From: JAPULR01 sp963665075
GTDB lineage: Bacteria > Chloroflexota > Dehalococcoidia > Lucifugimonadales > GCA-2712585
Direction: 5' to 3'
Assembly: GCA_963665075.1 (NCBI GenBank)
Contig: OY762063.1
Span: 434,001-498,000 of the forward strand
DNA: 64,000 nucleotides
In this document: piece after piece, positions 18,444 to 27,230 of the stretch
Numbering within the stretch: position 1 is the stretch's first letter
How the letters are laid out: each line of letters begins with the position of its first letter
Program-made: the position numbers and the translations under genes
Notes under the pieces: model-generated
The model's database searches: none
What the model was told of the DNA's origin: nothing
Seen by the model: the letters and a program-made list of their open reading frames with translations, nothing else

Positions 18444-19800
18444 CCTGCTCAGTCCCCACAATCTCCGCGTAGTCCGGGTCGTAGCCCGCCAGCGTCCCCT
18501 CCTCCAACTGCCGCTGGTAGGAAGGCGGCTTGAAGTCCGGCGGGTCCGTCGGCGTCTTCCCCAACACGTTGATGTCATACAGACGCCCAATCTCGCCCGA
18601 ATCCCGCCCCAGCAGGTCGCCGAGGATGAACTCGTTGTGCTCCCCCAACCCAGGCGCCGGCCTGCGAATTTTGGCCGGCGTCTTCGACATCTTCCACGGA
18701 CGACCAAAGTATATCTTCGGCCCGATACCCGAATCCGCCCTGTGCTCCACCCGCTCGTAGAACCCGCGGCTTCTCATGTGCGGATTCGTCAACACGTCCC
18801 GGCTGTTCATCACCGCCGCCGATGGAATCCCCACCCCTTGCAGCGCCTCCATCAACTCCCCATGCTCCCATCCAACCGTCCACCGGCTCAACAATTCGTC
18901 AATCTCATCCTGGTTTTTGAGACGAGACGACGCATCGGCAAATCGCTCCTCCAACGCCCACGCCGGACTGCCCATCGCCTCCACCAACGCCTCCCACTGC
19001 CCGTCATTCTCAATCCCAATCGCAATCCACTTGTCATCCCCCCGGCACGGATACACCCCATGCGGCGCGTGATACGGATGACGATTCCCCATCAGCCGCC
19101 CGTTCCGCCCGTTGACCTCATAATCCAGCAGCGCGTCCCCCATCGTCGCCACCCCAATCTGGTACATCGCCAAGTCGAGCCACTGCCCCTTCCCTGTCTT
19201 CTGCCGGTAATGCAGCGCTGCCAGAATCGCGAACACCGCCGTCCAGCCCACGTGCTGATCGAAGAAGGACTTGCCCACCCGACGCGGCCCCTCGTCAGGG
19301 TAGCCCGTGAACTGGCTCAACCCGCAAGTAAGCTCAAACATCCGACCGATGCCCGCGTAAGTCCGCCACGGCCCCGTGTGCCCGAACCCCGTGTTGGAAA
19401 CATAGATAAGGTCCGGTTTCTCCTTCTTCAAATCCTCGTAGGAAAGCCCCAGCCGCTTCATCGTCCCCGCGCGATTATTCTCCACCACCACGTCGCTGAT
19501 TCGCGCCAACTCCTTGAACGCCTGGACGCCCTCCGCCACTTTCAGATTCAGCGTCACGCCCAGCTTGCTGCGCTGCAAAGTATTGAAGGAGCCGTCCCGG
19601 TTCCACGGGTCGTCCCCCGGCTCGTTGTCGGCGTAGAGAAGACGCGCCGCCTCCGTGCGAAACAGCGTGTGCGTCTCAACCTTGATGACCTCCGCGCCCA
19701 TGTCCGCCATTATGTGAAGCGCCATCGGCATCGCCACCATCGTCGTCGAGTCGATGATTCGCAGCCCCGCCAGCGGCCCCTTCTTGCCCACGTCCGTCAA
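18436..19800 (-). CDS. family III CoA-transferase (CaiB/BaiF), 454 aa
   Basis: The protein has the family pattern LAGLRIIDSTTMVAMPMALHIMADMGAEVIKVE, RSKLGVTLNLKVAEG and VVVENNRAGTMKRLGLSYEDL. It is a divergent paralogue of the downstream gene. The start is TTG at 19800, three bases after the upstream stop with GGAG close by; a GTG at about 19788 is an alternative. It is the third gene of an operon read right to left that also includes a cyclodeaminase-like enzyme and two MaoC-like proteins. Confidence 0.88.
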   Translation of the reverse strand: MTDVGKKGPLAGLRIIDSTTMVAMPMALHIMADMGAEVIKVETHTLFRTEAARLLYADNEPGDDPWNRDGSFNTLQRSKLGVTLNLKVAEGVQAFKELARISDVVVENNRAGTMKRLGLSYEDLKKEKPDLIYVSNTGFGHTGPWRTYAGIGRMFELTCGLSQFTGYPDEGPRRVGKSFFDQHVGWTAVFAILAALHYRQKTGKGQWLDLAMYQIGVATMGDALLDYEVNGRNGRLMGNRHPYHAPHGVYPCRGDDKWIAIGIENDGQWEALVEAMGSPAWALEERFADASSRLKNQDEIDELLSRWTVGWEHGELMEALQGVGIPSAAVMNSRDVLTNPHMRSRGFYERVEHRADSGIGPKIYFGRPWKMSKTPAKIRRPAPGLGEHNEFILGDLLGRDSGEIGRLYDINVLGKTPTDPPDFKPPSYQRQLEEGTLAGYDPDYAEIVGTEQDA

Positions 19801-19803
19801 CTC

Positions 19804-20763
19804 CTACAACTCCAGCGGGACTTCCACGCCCAGACCCGCTTCCTTCGCCTTGCGATAGACGTAGGCGGCGGCGGCAACGTCGCTGACCGCGATGCCCTGC
19901 GACTCGAACAGCGTAATCTCTTCGTCCGACTCCCTACCCGAAACCCGCCCGGCCACCACCGACGCCAGATCGTGAATCTGGTCCCACTGCACTCTGCCCC
20001 GTTCGATGGGATACAGCAGGTCGCCCGCCTCGATTTTCGCGTCCTCGATGCTGTCCACCACGATGCGGTCCGACCGACGGATTACGTCGTCGTCCACCTC
20101 CTGGCGAATCCAGTGGTTGCTGCCCGCGGCGTTGACGTGCATCCCCGGCGAGAGCCACTCACCCAGCAGCACGGGCCGCCGCGTAGTGGTCATTGTGATG
20201 ACGATGTCGGAATCGCGGACGCACTCCTCCGCGCTTTCGGCCTGCGAAACTTCAATCCCCAACTTCTCCGACATCTCCTCGCAGAACTTGGCGGCGGCCT
20301 CTGGAAAGCGATCGTAGGCTTTGACGGACTTGATATCGCGGATGGCGCACACCCCCTCCAACTGCCCCCGCCCCTGGAATCCCGTGCCGATTATCCCCAC
20401 CGATGACGCGTCCTCCCGCGCCATGTGCCGCGTCGCCACGGCGCTGACCGCGCTGGTGCGAAGCAGCGAGCACCGCGACCCCTGCACCAGCGACAGCAAA
20501 TCCCCCGTTCCAGCGTCATACAATAGGATGAGAAATCTAGTTCCGGCGCGAAAGCTCGTATACGTCTTCAACCCGAACACCCCGCTGCCCAGCACCGACG
20601 CCGCCATCAAATGATGAAACCCCCGCGGCAAACGAATTCGCGACCGCGGTCGGTTCCACGTCTCGCCGCGCCCCGCCTGACGAAACGCGTCCTCCATCAC
20701 CTCCACGCACTCCGCCATCGACATCACCCGGTCGACTTCCGCATCCCCCAAAAGCAGCGCCAT
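19804..20763 (-). CDS. ornithine cyclodeaminase/mu-crystallin family enzyme, 319 aa
   Basis: An NAD(P)-binding motif GIIGTGFQGRGQL and the family segments KTYTSFRAGTRFLILLYDAGTGDLLSLVQGS and NAAGSNHWIRQEVD are visible. Relatives are cyclodeaminases, imine reductases and alanine dehydrogenases, so the reaction here is open. It is two bases downstream of the MaoC-like gene's stop and three upstream of a CoA-transferase. Confidence 0.88.
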   Translation of the reverse strand: MALLLGDAEVDRVMSMAECVEVMEDAFRQAGRGETWNRPRSRIRLPRGFHHLMAASVLGSGVFGLKTYTSFRAGTRFLILLYDAGTGDLLSLVQGSRCSLLRTSAVSAVATRHMAREDASSVGIIGTGFQGRGQLEGVCAIRDIKSVKAYDRFPEAAAKFCEEMSEKLGIEVSQAESAEECVRDSDIVITMTTTRRPVLLGEWLSPGMHVNAAGSNHWIRQEVDDDVIRRSDRIVVDSIEDAKIEAGDLLYPIERGRVQWDQIHDLASVVAGRVSGRESDEEITLFESQGIAVSDVAAAAYVYRKAKEAGLGVEVPLEL

Positions 20764-20765
20764 AT

Positions 20766-22112
20766 CTAATACCAATTCTTCCGATACGTGTTGTAGCCGA
20801 CGAAGGGCGGGCGCGCCGGATGCGGCACCGGCAGCTGCACCGGCCCCGACTCCCGTGATGGAAGATAAACCGTCGCCGAACCCGGCGCCTGCGCCTCCCC
20901 AACCTGGTTCGTCCCGTCGATGTCTATCCCCACGGCGCAGTATTCGGCCTCGCCCGGCACGGCCCCCGGCCCTTCTTCGCCTCGTTGCACCTCCTTGAAC
21001 TTCTTGGCAACCGTCCCCTTGTATATCGTCACGTCGCCGTAGAAGACAGGCTTCCGCATGGCGATGTAGAACCGCCGAATGAACCCCTCGTCTCCCATCC
21101 AGTTGGTCAACAGCTGGGCCGGAATCTGCACCCGCTGCACCCCGAAGTCGAACGGCCCCGGCAGTCCTCGATAGATCGCCAGCAGCGCGTCCTCGTGCTC
21201 CGAGCCGGGCGTCCACGGCCACCGCGTAATCGGATGCACCCGCACCCACTCCCCCGTCTTCTTCGAATGATGGTAGGATGGCTCGAAAGCCAATTCGTCG
21301 CCGGGCAGATTCTCCGCCGCCTTCGTGCAGTAGTCCATGAAGTGGCGCGACACCTGGTCCTGCAACGTCCACGGCGGCAGCACGAACGGGCCGATTTCGT
21401 CGCCCACGTTTACGTCCTCCCAATACAACGGCTCCGCGCCCCGACGCCGGAACCCCTCAATCATCCCCACGTACTCCTCGATCTGCTCCGGCGAATACTG
21501 CGACGCCTTCCGCTCGTACATCATGTGCTGCCCCAGCCGCTCGCGGGGCACCGCCCGCGTGGCCTCCATATTCCGCTGCGGCACCATTATCTGCGTGCCG
21601 TAGCACTTCGCGGGCATATCCCCGTGGAAATCGTGGTAGTAGCACTCGGAAATCAGGAAAATCAGCTTCCCCTGCGACCCCGCCCTCTCCAGCAACTCCT
21701 TCGTCACCTTCGACGACCGGAACTTCGCCCCCGCCCGTATGACGTCGTAGAACTCCCACGCCGTCCCCGATATGAAATTCGCCATCGGATACCCCTGCGG
21801 ACGTTTCGCCCCGTGCGCCGACGGGTAGCGGATGAGCGCCAGAATCGGCCCCGGCGCCAGCTGCGAGCCGTACTTGGACCGCTTCCCGTATTCCGGGTCC
21901 GTGAACAACGGATTGTCGTCCCCAATGCTCAACGCGTAGTTGCGAATCGTCCGCTCGTCCAGCCGCAGCGTCGCCTCGTAGGGCGGCCCCGACTGGTCGA
22001 TGGGCGAAGGCGGATCGGGCGGCAGGTTCTCCATCACCTCCTCGTCGATCATGGCGCGAGTCCGCGATATGTATTCGTCGATGGCCTCGTCGAAGGTCTG
22101 CTCTGTTGTCAT
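20766..22112 (-). CDS. MaoC-like hotdog hydratase/dehydratase family protein, 448 aa
   Basis: It has two hotdog-type halves. The N-terminal half has the FAS1_DH/MaoC-like pattern with YALSIGDDNPLFTDPEYGKRSKYGSQLAPG and the C-terminal half ends in a GTNQVGE..PGSATVYLPS motif. It is a paralogue of the next gene (22133-23305). Such proteins hydrate or dehydrate enoyl-CoA substrates, consistent with the CoA-transferases in the operon. ATG 22112 has an AGGAG seven bases upstream. Confidence 0.85.
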   Translation of the reverse strand: MTTEQTFDEAIDEYISRTRAMIDEEVMENLPPDPPSPIDQSGPPYEATLRLDERTIRNYALSIGDDNPLFTDPEYGKRSKYGSQLAPGPILALIRYPSAHGAKRPQGYPMANFISGTAWEFYDVIRAGAKFRSSKVTKELLERAGSQGKLIFLISECYYHDFHGDMPAKCYGTQIMVPQRNMEATRAVPRERLGQHMMYERKASQYSPEQIEEYVGMIEGFRRRGAEPLYWEDVNVGDEIGPFVLPPWTLQDQVSRHFMDYCTKAAENLPGDELAFEPSYHHSKKTGEWVRVHPITRWPWTPGSEHEDALLAIYRGLPGPFDFGVQRVQIPAQLLTNWMGDEGFIRRFYIAMRKPVFYGDVTIYKGTVAKKFKEVQRGEEGPGAVPGEAEYCAVGIDIDGTNQVGEAQAPGSATVYLPSRESGPVQLPVPHPARPPFVGYNTYRKNWY

Positions 22113-22132
22113 GGGATGCTCCTGTTTCGGAA

Positions 22133-23305
22133 TCAGCGCCCCAGCGGGGCATACGCCACGTTTGGGGGAATGGGCAGCGACACCGGATGACCGGGCGATG
22201 GCAGATACGCCACAGCCTTGCCCACGGCGACCGTCTCCCCCAGTTGGTTGACGCCGTTTATCCGCACTTCCACGGCGAAGTAGGTCTCGCTGCCAATGCG
22301 CTCCTTGTACTTGTCCGACACCGTTCCCCGCAGCCACATCGTGTCGCCGTAGAGGAAGTGGTTGGGCAGTTCGATGTCCAGCGACCGCAGAAACGCATCG
22401 TCTCCCATCCAGCTTGTGACCACCTGCCCGGCGACGCAAACCACGTGCATCCCACGGCTGAAGGGCGCGATGAAACCGGCGTCACGGCACGAGAGGATGT
22501 CTTCATATTCCTGGTCAGCGTCCCAGTAGGGCCAGTTGGTCGAAGGATTGGTGCGAACCCGTCCCGGCATCCGCTTCAAATCGTTGTACACCGGCGAACC
22601 CAACGGCATCGTCTTCTGCTCCGCCACCGTCCACGCCATCATGTCAGATAGATTCAACGGCCCCTTCACCAACTGCGGCAACTCCTCCCCTACCTCCGCG
22701 TCCTCCCAGTAGCGAAGCAGCCGACCCCGCGGCGGCGATTCGCCCTCAATCCCCTGCTGAATCCGGGCTATCTCCTCGTCGGAATATACGTAGATTTCCC
22801 GGTCGCAAATCATCCCCTCGCCGGTACGGTAGGGAACCAGCGCCGTCGTCCCCGAACTGAATCCAATCAACCCGCCGTAGGAGTTTCGATAGATGGCGCG
22901 ACAGTCCACGTCGGCGGTAGCCTTCCCGTTCATCGGCTGCCCCGACGACACCCCCGTCACCTCCAAACTGCTCGTCAGCCGATCGCCCACCCGGATAACG
23001 TCCACCAAGTCAATAGACGCTCGACGGCTGATTCTGGTGACGCCATAGTCCTTCGTCTGGTATGCGGCGGCTGCGGTGGGAGTCCGAATCGCCGCGACGA
23101 AAGTCGGCGGCGCAATCATGCTGTGATACTTGGTGCCTACGCCGGAGGCGGGGTCTTTGTACAACGGATTCGGGTCTCCCAACGCCGCGCAAAACCGCCG
23201 AATCGTCAGCCAGTCCGCCAAGTCCGCCCCCTGGGGAACGTCCTCGGCCTCCTGCCCGACAAACGCCTGCGAATCTCTAAGAAACTGCTCAATCCTGTCC
23301 GTCAT
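22133..23305 (-). CDS. MaoC-like hotdog protein, 390 aa
   Basis: Same architecture as the neighbour: RRFCAALGDPNPLYKDPASGVGTKYHSMIAPPTFVAAIR near the N-terminus and NGVNQLGETVAVGKAVAYLPS at the C-terminus. The two may form a heterodimer, as in some two-chain hydratases (inference). ATG 23305 is preceded by GGGAG at five bases. Confidence 0.85.
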   Translation of the reverse strand: MTDRIEQFLRDSQAFVGQEAEDVPQGADLADWLTIRRFCAALGDPNPLYKDPASGVGTKYHSMIAPPTFVAAIRTPTAAAAYQTKDYGVTRISRRASIDLVDVIRVGDRLTSSLEVTGVSSGQPMNGKATADVDCRAIYRNSYGGLIGFSSGTTALVPYRTGEGMICDREIYVYSDEEIARIQQGIEGESPPRGRLLRYWEDAEVGEELPQLVKGPLNLSDMMAWTVAEQKTMPLGSPVYNDLKRMPGRVRTNPSTNWPYWDADQEYEDILSCRDAGFIAPFSRGMHVVCVAGQVVTSWMGDDAFLRSLDIELPNHFLYGDTMWLRGTVSDKYKERIGSETYFAVEVRINGVNQLGETVAVGKAVAYLPSPGHPVSLPIPPNVAYAPLGR

Positions 23306-23349
23306 CTTTTCTCCCAAATCCAAACTCCCGCGCCCAACCGCCGCGCCGA

Positions 23350-23574
23350 CTAATCCATCGTCGGCAGCCTACCCCAGAATGCTCGCTGGGGGTCTGCCAT
23401 CAACCCCCGCTCCCCGATGATTTCTCTAGCGGCCAGCAGGGTGACGTTGGGGTCGCTGCTGACCATCACCCACTCCGGCGGCTCGGGAATCCAGTACGGC
23501 GAAGTTATCCGCACCAACTTCCCTTCCCGCGGCTCCAGGTACACGCCAATCTTCTTCGGGTCCAAGGCCAACAA
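23350..23574 (-). CDS. small conserved-looking protein, function unknown, 74 aa
   Basis: The sequence has no recognised domain (VYLEPREGKLVRITSPYWIPEPPEWVMVSSDPNVTLLAAREIIGE). It probably starts at a TTG (23574), with AGGAAGGA a few bases upstream, 45 bases ahead of the MaoC-like gene in the same direction. It may therefore be the first gene of the catabolic operon. Confidence 0.5.
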   Translation of the reverse strand: MLALDPKKIGVYLEPREGKLVRITSPYWIPEPPEWVMVSSDPNVTLLAAREIIGERGLMADPQRAFWGRLPTMD

Positions 23575-23733
23575 TCCTTCCTAAGTGAGGGCTGGAACTA
23601 TAGGACGGAGCGTATCCATACATAGACGCCCCCAACAGTCCCAGCGAACGGGATTATAAATAGCAAACCCAAACCCGTCAACGATGGGGGAGAGGATGGT
23701 TAACGATGAAACTTGGCGACTTTAAGTTGACTA

Positions 23734-24618
23734 CTAGGCTGCTATGGAGTGAGACGCACAAATCTTGCAAGTGCAACCTGGGCTGGTAAAGTGTCTGACG
23801 CCAACCGTCGCTTCTCCCACCCTGTCAGCCCTTTGGAAAACCAGATCGAATAGCGTAGTCTCCGAGTTTTCAAGGTAGCGTCGAATGCCATACGCACACA
23901 GATCCGCCAGTTGAACCATACTCGTCAGTTGACTGTCTACAAACATTGGAGTTTCAATGACGTATTCAATATCCGTCCAAAGAGTACCTTTGTTTAAGAA
24001 GGTCTTCATCAATTGAGTATGTTTCTTTGCCACTGTCTGATTATTGTCATGTACGAGCAGCCCATAGCCCTCTTGACGATTTTGCAGATAGCGTTCAAAG
24101 CGGGATACAACCTGCTCCAAAGCCTGTTCTGAGATTGTAGTATTGGCAATTGTAGGATCAAAATGCACTTTGTCTATGCACTCAGCAAACAAGCGAACGA
24201 CTCCCCATCCAGAAATGAGCTTTGCTATATCCAGTACAACTTGCCGACGTTCGTCCAGTGTAAGATGGACATATGGATTCGTCTTTTTGAAGTTCTTCTT
24301 CGTTTGCTTCACCCTTTTTTGATTAACCCGTTGCAATCGGTATATTTCCTCAGTCCGTCGTCGCCGCGTTTCTGAGCGCCTCCTCTCGGGTGGCATAGAT
24401 TCAAAATCAGGAATATCATTTTGTTCAAGGTATTTTCGCATCATCCATGCGACGTGAATTTCAGCATCCTCTAACCAGTAGTCTTTCTTGATCTTTTCCA
24501 ATTGCGTATGGTGACTCTTCCAAAATGCGTCAGGAATAGCAAGCCCGGCCAAAACGTAATGGGATGTGTTTCCTGGCACATCTGGTGTACCTGATTCATC
24601 AATGTAACAAAGTTGCAT
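23734..24618 (-). CDS. DUF3800 protein, 294 aa
   Basis: The N-terminus LCYIDESGTPD is the DUF3800 signature. Later conserved segments are LLVHDNN and SQLTSMVQLADLCAYGIRRY. The fold is thought to be RNase H-like. The C-terminus ends with CTCKICASHS, a possible metal-binding tail. The gene is much lower in GC than its neighbours, indicating acquisition. ATG 24618 has GGAG eight bases upstream. A structured RNA with its own promoter and a terminator-like U-tract precedes it, an arrangement reminiscent of RNA-controlled toxins. Confidence 0.85.
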   Translation of the reverse strand: MQLCYIDESGTPDVPGNTSHYVLAGLAIPDAFWKSHHTQLEKIKKDYWLEDAEIHVAWMMRKYLEQNDIPDFESMPPERRRSETRRRRTEEIYRLQRVNQKRVKQTKKNFKKTNPYVHLTLDERRQVVLDIAKLISGWGVVRLFAECIDKVHFDPTIANTTISEQALEQVVSRFERYLQNRQEGYGLLVHDNNQTVAKKHTQLMKTFLNKGTLWTDIEYVIETPMFVDSQLTSMVQLADLCAYGIRRYLENSETTLFDLVFQRADRVGEATVGVRHFTSPGCTCKICASHSIAA

Positions 24619-24632
24619 GGGTAAATCTCCAT

Positions 24633-24697
24633 AAAAAAGCGACTAGGGTCGGGGCATAAGCCCCGATAAGAGACGCTTGGCGACTCTTCCTAGACGC
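24633..24697 (-). ncRNA. candidate structured RNA upstream of DUF3800 (three-way junction)
   Basis: Read 5' to 3' on the minus strand, three stems form a compact junction. P1 pairs 24697-24689 with 24647-24639 (9 bp, one U-U mismatch). P2 pairs 24688-24680 with 24676-24668 (one U-U mismatch, CAA loop). P3 pairs 24666-24660 with 24655-24649 (7 bp, UUAU loop). Linkers are 0, 1 and 1 base. Six U follow P1 directly (24638-24633), so the RNA can end as an intrinsic terminator before the DUF3800 ribosome binding site. Structured RNA motifs next to DUF3800 genes are known from comparative genomics. It could alternatively end transcripts from the gene at 24805. Confidence 0.65.
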
Positions 24698-24703
24698 ATT
24701 GAA

Positions 24704-24731
24704 ATTGTACCACCTAAGCGTGCCTTGTCAA
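24704..24731 (-). promoter_or_regulatory. promoter of the RNA-DUF3800 unit
   Basis: Minus-strand TTGACA (24731-24726) and TACAAT (24709-24704) are 16 bases apart. The predicted start at about 24697 coincides with the first base of stem P1 of the structured RNA. Confidence 0.65.
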
Positions 24732-24804
24732 CCAAACAATTTCACGCGAAAACGGCATTCCCTTTTATCGCTCACCCCGCTTATGCTGGGCGATGGAGAT
24801 GAAC

Positions 24805-25869
24805 CTACTGCCAACCACCCACCCGCGGCAGCGCATCCAGCAGCGGCGACCGGAACCCCAGCAGCGTCTGATCCAAACTCTCCAACGTCGGACGTCCGCA
24901 AAGCGTCATCGTCATCTCCAACTCGTCCCGCAAAATCTGCAAAACGTGCCGCACTCCCGCCTCCCCGTCCACCGCCAGCCCCCAGAACAGCGGACGCCCA
25001 ATCAAAACCGCCCGCGCCCCCATCGCCAACGCCTTCACCACGTCCGACCCGCGCCGGATACCCCCGTCCATGTACACCTCCACCCGCCCGTCCGCCGCGT
25101 CCACCACCTCCGGCAAAACCTCGATGGTGGCGAACGTCGTGTCCAGCTGCCGCCCTCCGTGATTGGAAACAACCACCGCCTTCGCCCCGAACTCCCCGCA
25201 CCGTGCCGCCTCCTCACCCGTCATAATCGCCTTCAGAATAATCGGCAGCGACGTCTTCGACGCCATCCACTCCAGATACTCCCAGGACGCCGCCGCGTCC
25301 CGTACCGCCCTATCCGCCCACTCCTCGCTGGCGGCCCGCGGCGTGACGTATTCGTTGCGAATGTTCCGCTCCCGCTTGGAATCAGTCTTGATGTCCATAG
25401 TGAAGCAGATGGCCGAATACCCCGCCTCCTCAGCCCGATTCGCCAACTCCAACGTCAACCCCCGGTCCGTGTAGAAATACTGCTGGAACCATAACGGCCC
25501 CGTCGCCGCCCGCGCCACCTCCTCCATCGTGAACGTCGAGCCGGAACTCAACACCATCACCGTCCCCGCGTCCCCCGCTGCCTTCGCCGTCGCCAACTCC
25601 GCGTCCGGATGCGCCCGTTCGTGAGCCCCCGACGGCGCCGGCATCACCGGAAAGCTGATTTCGTGCCCCAACACCGTCGTCGACGTTTCGATTGCGCTCA
25701 CGTCCTCCATGACTTTTGGACGAAGCACAATCGCGTCCAGCATCCGCCGCGTTCGTTCCAACGTAATCTCGTCCGTCGCCCCGCCCGCGATGAAATCGTA
25801 CTGGTTTTGCGAAAGCATCTCCTTGGACAAAGCTTCATAATCGTAGATGTTGATAGGCCCGACTGCCAT
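24805..25869 (-). CDS. FMN-dependent alpha-hydroxy-acid oxidase/dehydrogenase, 354 aa
   Basis: The family signature SNHGGRQLD carries the catalytic His and substrate-binding Arg; GGIRRGSDVVKALAMGARAVLIGRP is the FMN phosphate site. Length is normal. The enzyme oxidises 2-hydroxy acids such as lactate or glycolate; the exact substrate is unknown. ATG 25869 is preferred over TTG two codons upstream because of the AGGG spacing. No signal peptide. Confidence 0.9.
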   Translation of the reverse strand: MAVGPINIYDYEALSKEMLSQNQYDFIAGGATDEITLERTRRMLDAIVLRPKVMEDVSAIETSTTVLGHEISFPVMPAPSGAHERAHPDAELATAKAAGDAGTVMVLSSGSTFTMEEVARAATGPLWFQQYFYTDRGLTLELANRAEEAGYSAICFTMDIKTDSKRERNIRNEYVTPRAASEEWADRAVRDAAASWEYLEWMASKTSLPIILKAIMTGEEAARCGEFGAKAVVVSNHGGRQLDTTFATIEVLPEVVDAADGRVEVYMDGGIRRGSDVVKALAMGARAVLIGRPLFWGLAVDGEAGVRHVLQILRDELEMTMTLCGRPTLESLDQTLLGFRSPLLDALPRVGGWQ

Positions 25870-26018
25870 TTCCAACCCTCCGCCGACAGAATTACCCGTA
25901 AAGCAGCAGTATATGAAGGCGCGCGTGGGGCGTCAACGCACTGAGATGACGAGAATAGGCGAGTCGCAAAAGCATATCAACGGACTAAGGAAGGATGATT
26001 CTCCCACACCGGATGGAA

Positions 26019-26390
26019 TCACCCCCGCGATTCTATGAGGACTTTGCCTCCCTCCACAACGTCCACCGCCAGCCTATGCCCCTCAAGCATTCCCATCCCC
26101 ACCAGCGCCATACCGTTTGACGCAATGGCCCGGACTTCCCTGGCCCGCCCATCCCATATGGCTGTCACGTCGAACACGCGAAACTCAGTCATTCCGCCGT
26201 CTGCCAAGAGCATACTGTCTGAATATAAGAACTCAAGCCCCAACTCTTCAACCAGATCAGTCGGAAGAACAAGATGCTCGGAGAAACCGGTGTCGATTAC
26301 GGCCTCGATTTCGTGTGTCTGGCCGGACGAAGCCATCAAGGTAAGACTCACAACCGCTTCAAGTCGCGCGTTGACTACTCCTTCGACCAA
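26019..26390 (-). CDS. retropepsin-like (clan AA) aspartic protease, module 1, 123 aa
   Basis: The active-site motif is EAVIDTGFSEHL, followed by LLADGGMTEF and a C-terminal GMGMLEGHRLAVDVVEGG, the pattern of small bacterial clan AA proteases. One domain only, so it would act as a dimer. The TTG start lies inside the end of the partner gene (16-base overlap), so translation is coupled. Substrate unknown. First of five tandem copies. Confidence 0.8.
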   Translation of the reverse strand: MVEGVVNARLEAVVSLTLMASSGQTHEIEAVIDTGFSEHLVLPTDLVEELGLEFLYSDSMLLADGGMTEFRVFDVTAIWDGRAREVRAIASNGMALVGMGMLEGHRLAVDVVEGGKVLIESRG

Positions 26391-26704
26391 TTGGTTCTCC
26401 TCGGGGCTCCGCCTCCAATGCTGCCAACCGCCTCGTACCCAACCCGCTCCATGAACACGTCAATCGCTTCCGGCCGCATGTCCCCGAGCCTGTTCCGCGC
26501 CTCCATCGGTTCTTCGCCCATCGCCCAAAGCCCGCTGTCCACGTCGATGGCGACATACTTCCCAACGTGCTCCGGCTCCACCTTGTGCCGGATGTCCCGC
26601 ACATAAATCGCCCTTGCCAAGCGACCTGTCTCAGCAGGTTCGCGAGTGGGCAGCCGTCGCTTGAATCTCCTATGATTGTTCGTATCTGTTCCGGCGTTCT
26701 TCAT
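26375..26704 (-). CDS. partner protein of the protease, module 1, 109 aa
   Basis: Basic N-terminus, then a conserved core (IRHKVEPEHVGKYVAIDVDSGLWAMGE..EARNRLGDMRPEAIDVFMERVGYEAVGSIGGG). Similar small proteins sit next to clan AA proteases in other bacteria; function unknown. A conserved leader with GGAAGGGAGGGACGG precedes the ATG and recurs in all modules (slightly altered in module 3). Confidence 0.75.
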   Translation of the reverse strand: MKNAGTDTNNHRRFKRRLPTREPAETGRLARAIYVRDIRHKVEPEHVGKYVAIDVDSGLWAMGEEPMEARNRLGDMRPEAIDVFMERVGYEAVGSIGGGAPRRTNWSKE

Positions 26705-26858
26705 CCGTCCCTCCCTTCCAATCCTGACTCAATCTTCCTCACCCCCAATTCTACCACCAATGTCTTGCTTCACCAAAACAACCCATCCAGGCAACACACG
26801 GCGAGGAACCAAAGAAAATCAAACCAGAAGCGAAAGCCCCACAGCCCGCGAAAGACCC

Positions 26859-27230
26859 CTATCCCCGCTCTTCGATAGCGACCCTCCCACCCTCCACCAC
26901 GTCCACAAGCAACCTATGCCCCTCCAGCATCCCCATCCCAATCAGCGCCATACCGTTTGACGCAATGGCCCGGACTTCCCTAGCCCGCCCATCCCACATA
27001 ACCGTGACTCTAAAAACGTCTGACTTGCCCATCGTCCCGTCAGCCAGGACCAAAGGGGTGGCATAAGCAAACTTCAGACGTAAATCTGAGACCATTTCAG
27101 ATGGAAGGAATAGGAAATCGTCAAAGCCTGTGTCAATGACGGCTTCGATTTCTCGCGTTCGACCCGATTCACCTATGAGTGACAGAACTACTATGGGTTC
27201 CAACCGCGCGTTGACTACTCCCAGGACCAA
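26859..27230 (-). CDS. retropepsin-like aspartic protease, module 2, 123 aa
   Basis: Active-site motif EAVIDTGFDDFL; C-terminal GMGMLEGHRLLVDVVEGG. Same length and same overlap with its partner as module 1. The specificity-determining middle (LRLKFAYATPLVLADGTMGKS) differs clearly from module 1, whereas ends are nearly identical. Confidence 0.8.
   Translation of the reverse strand: MVLGVVNARLEPIVVLSLIGESGRTREIEAVIDTGFDDFLFLPSEMVSDLRLKFAYATPLVLADGTMGKSDVFRVTVMWDGRAREVRAIASNGMALIGMGMLEGHRLLVDVVEGGRVAIEERG

Noticed and set aside
24633..24697. Interpretation as a simple terminator of the FMN oxidase gene
   Set aside because: The region is downstream of that gene and may terminate it, but a consensus-like promoter lies between them and starts exactly at the structure, and a three-way junction exceeds what a terminator needs. 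Held as an alternative.
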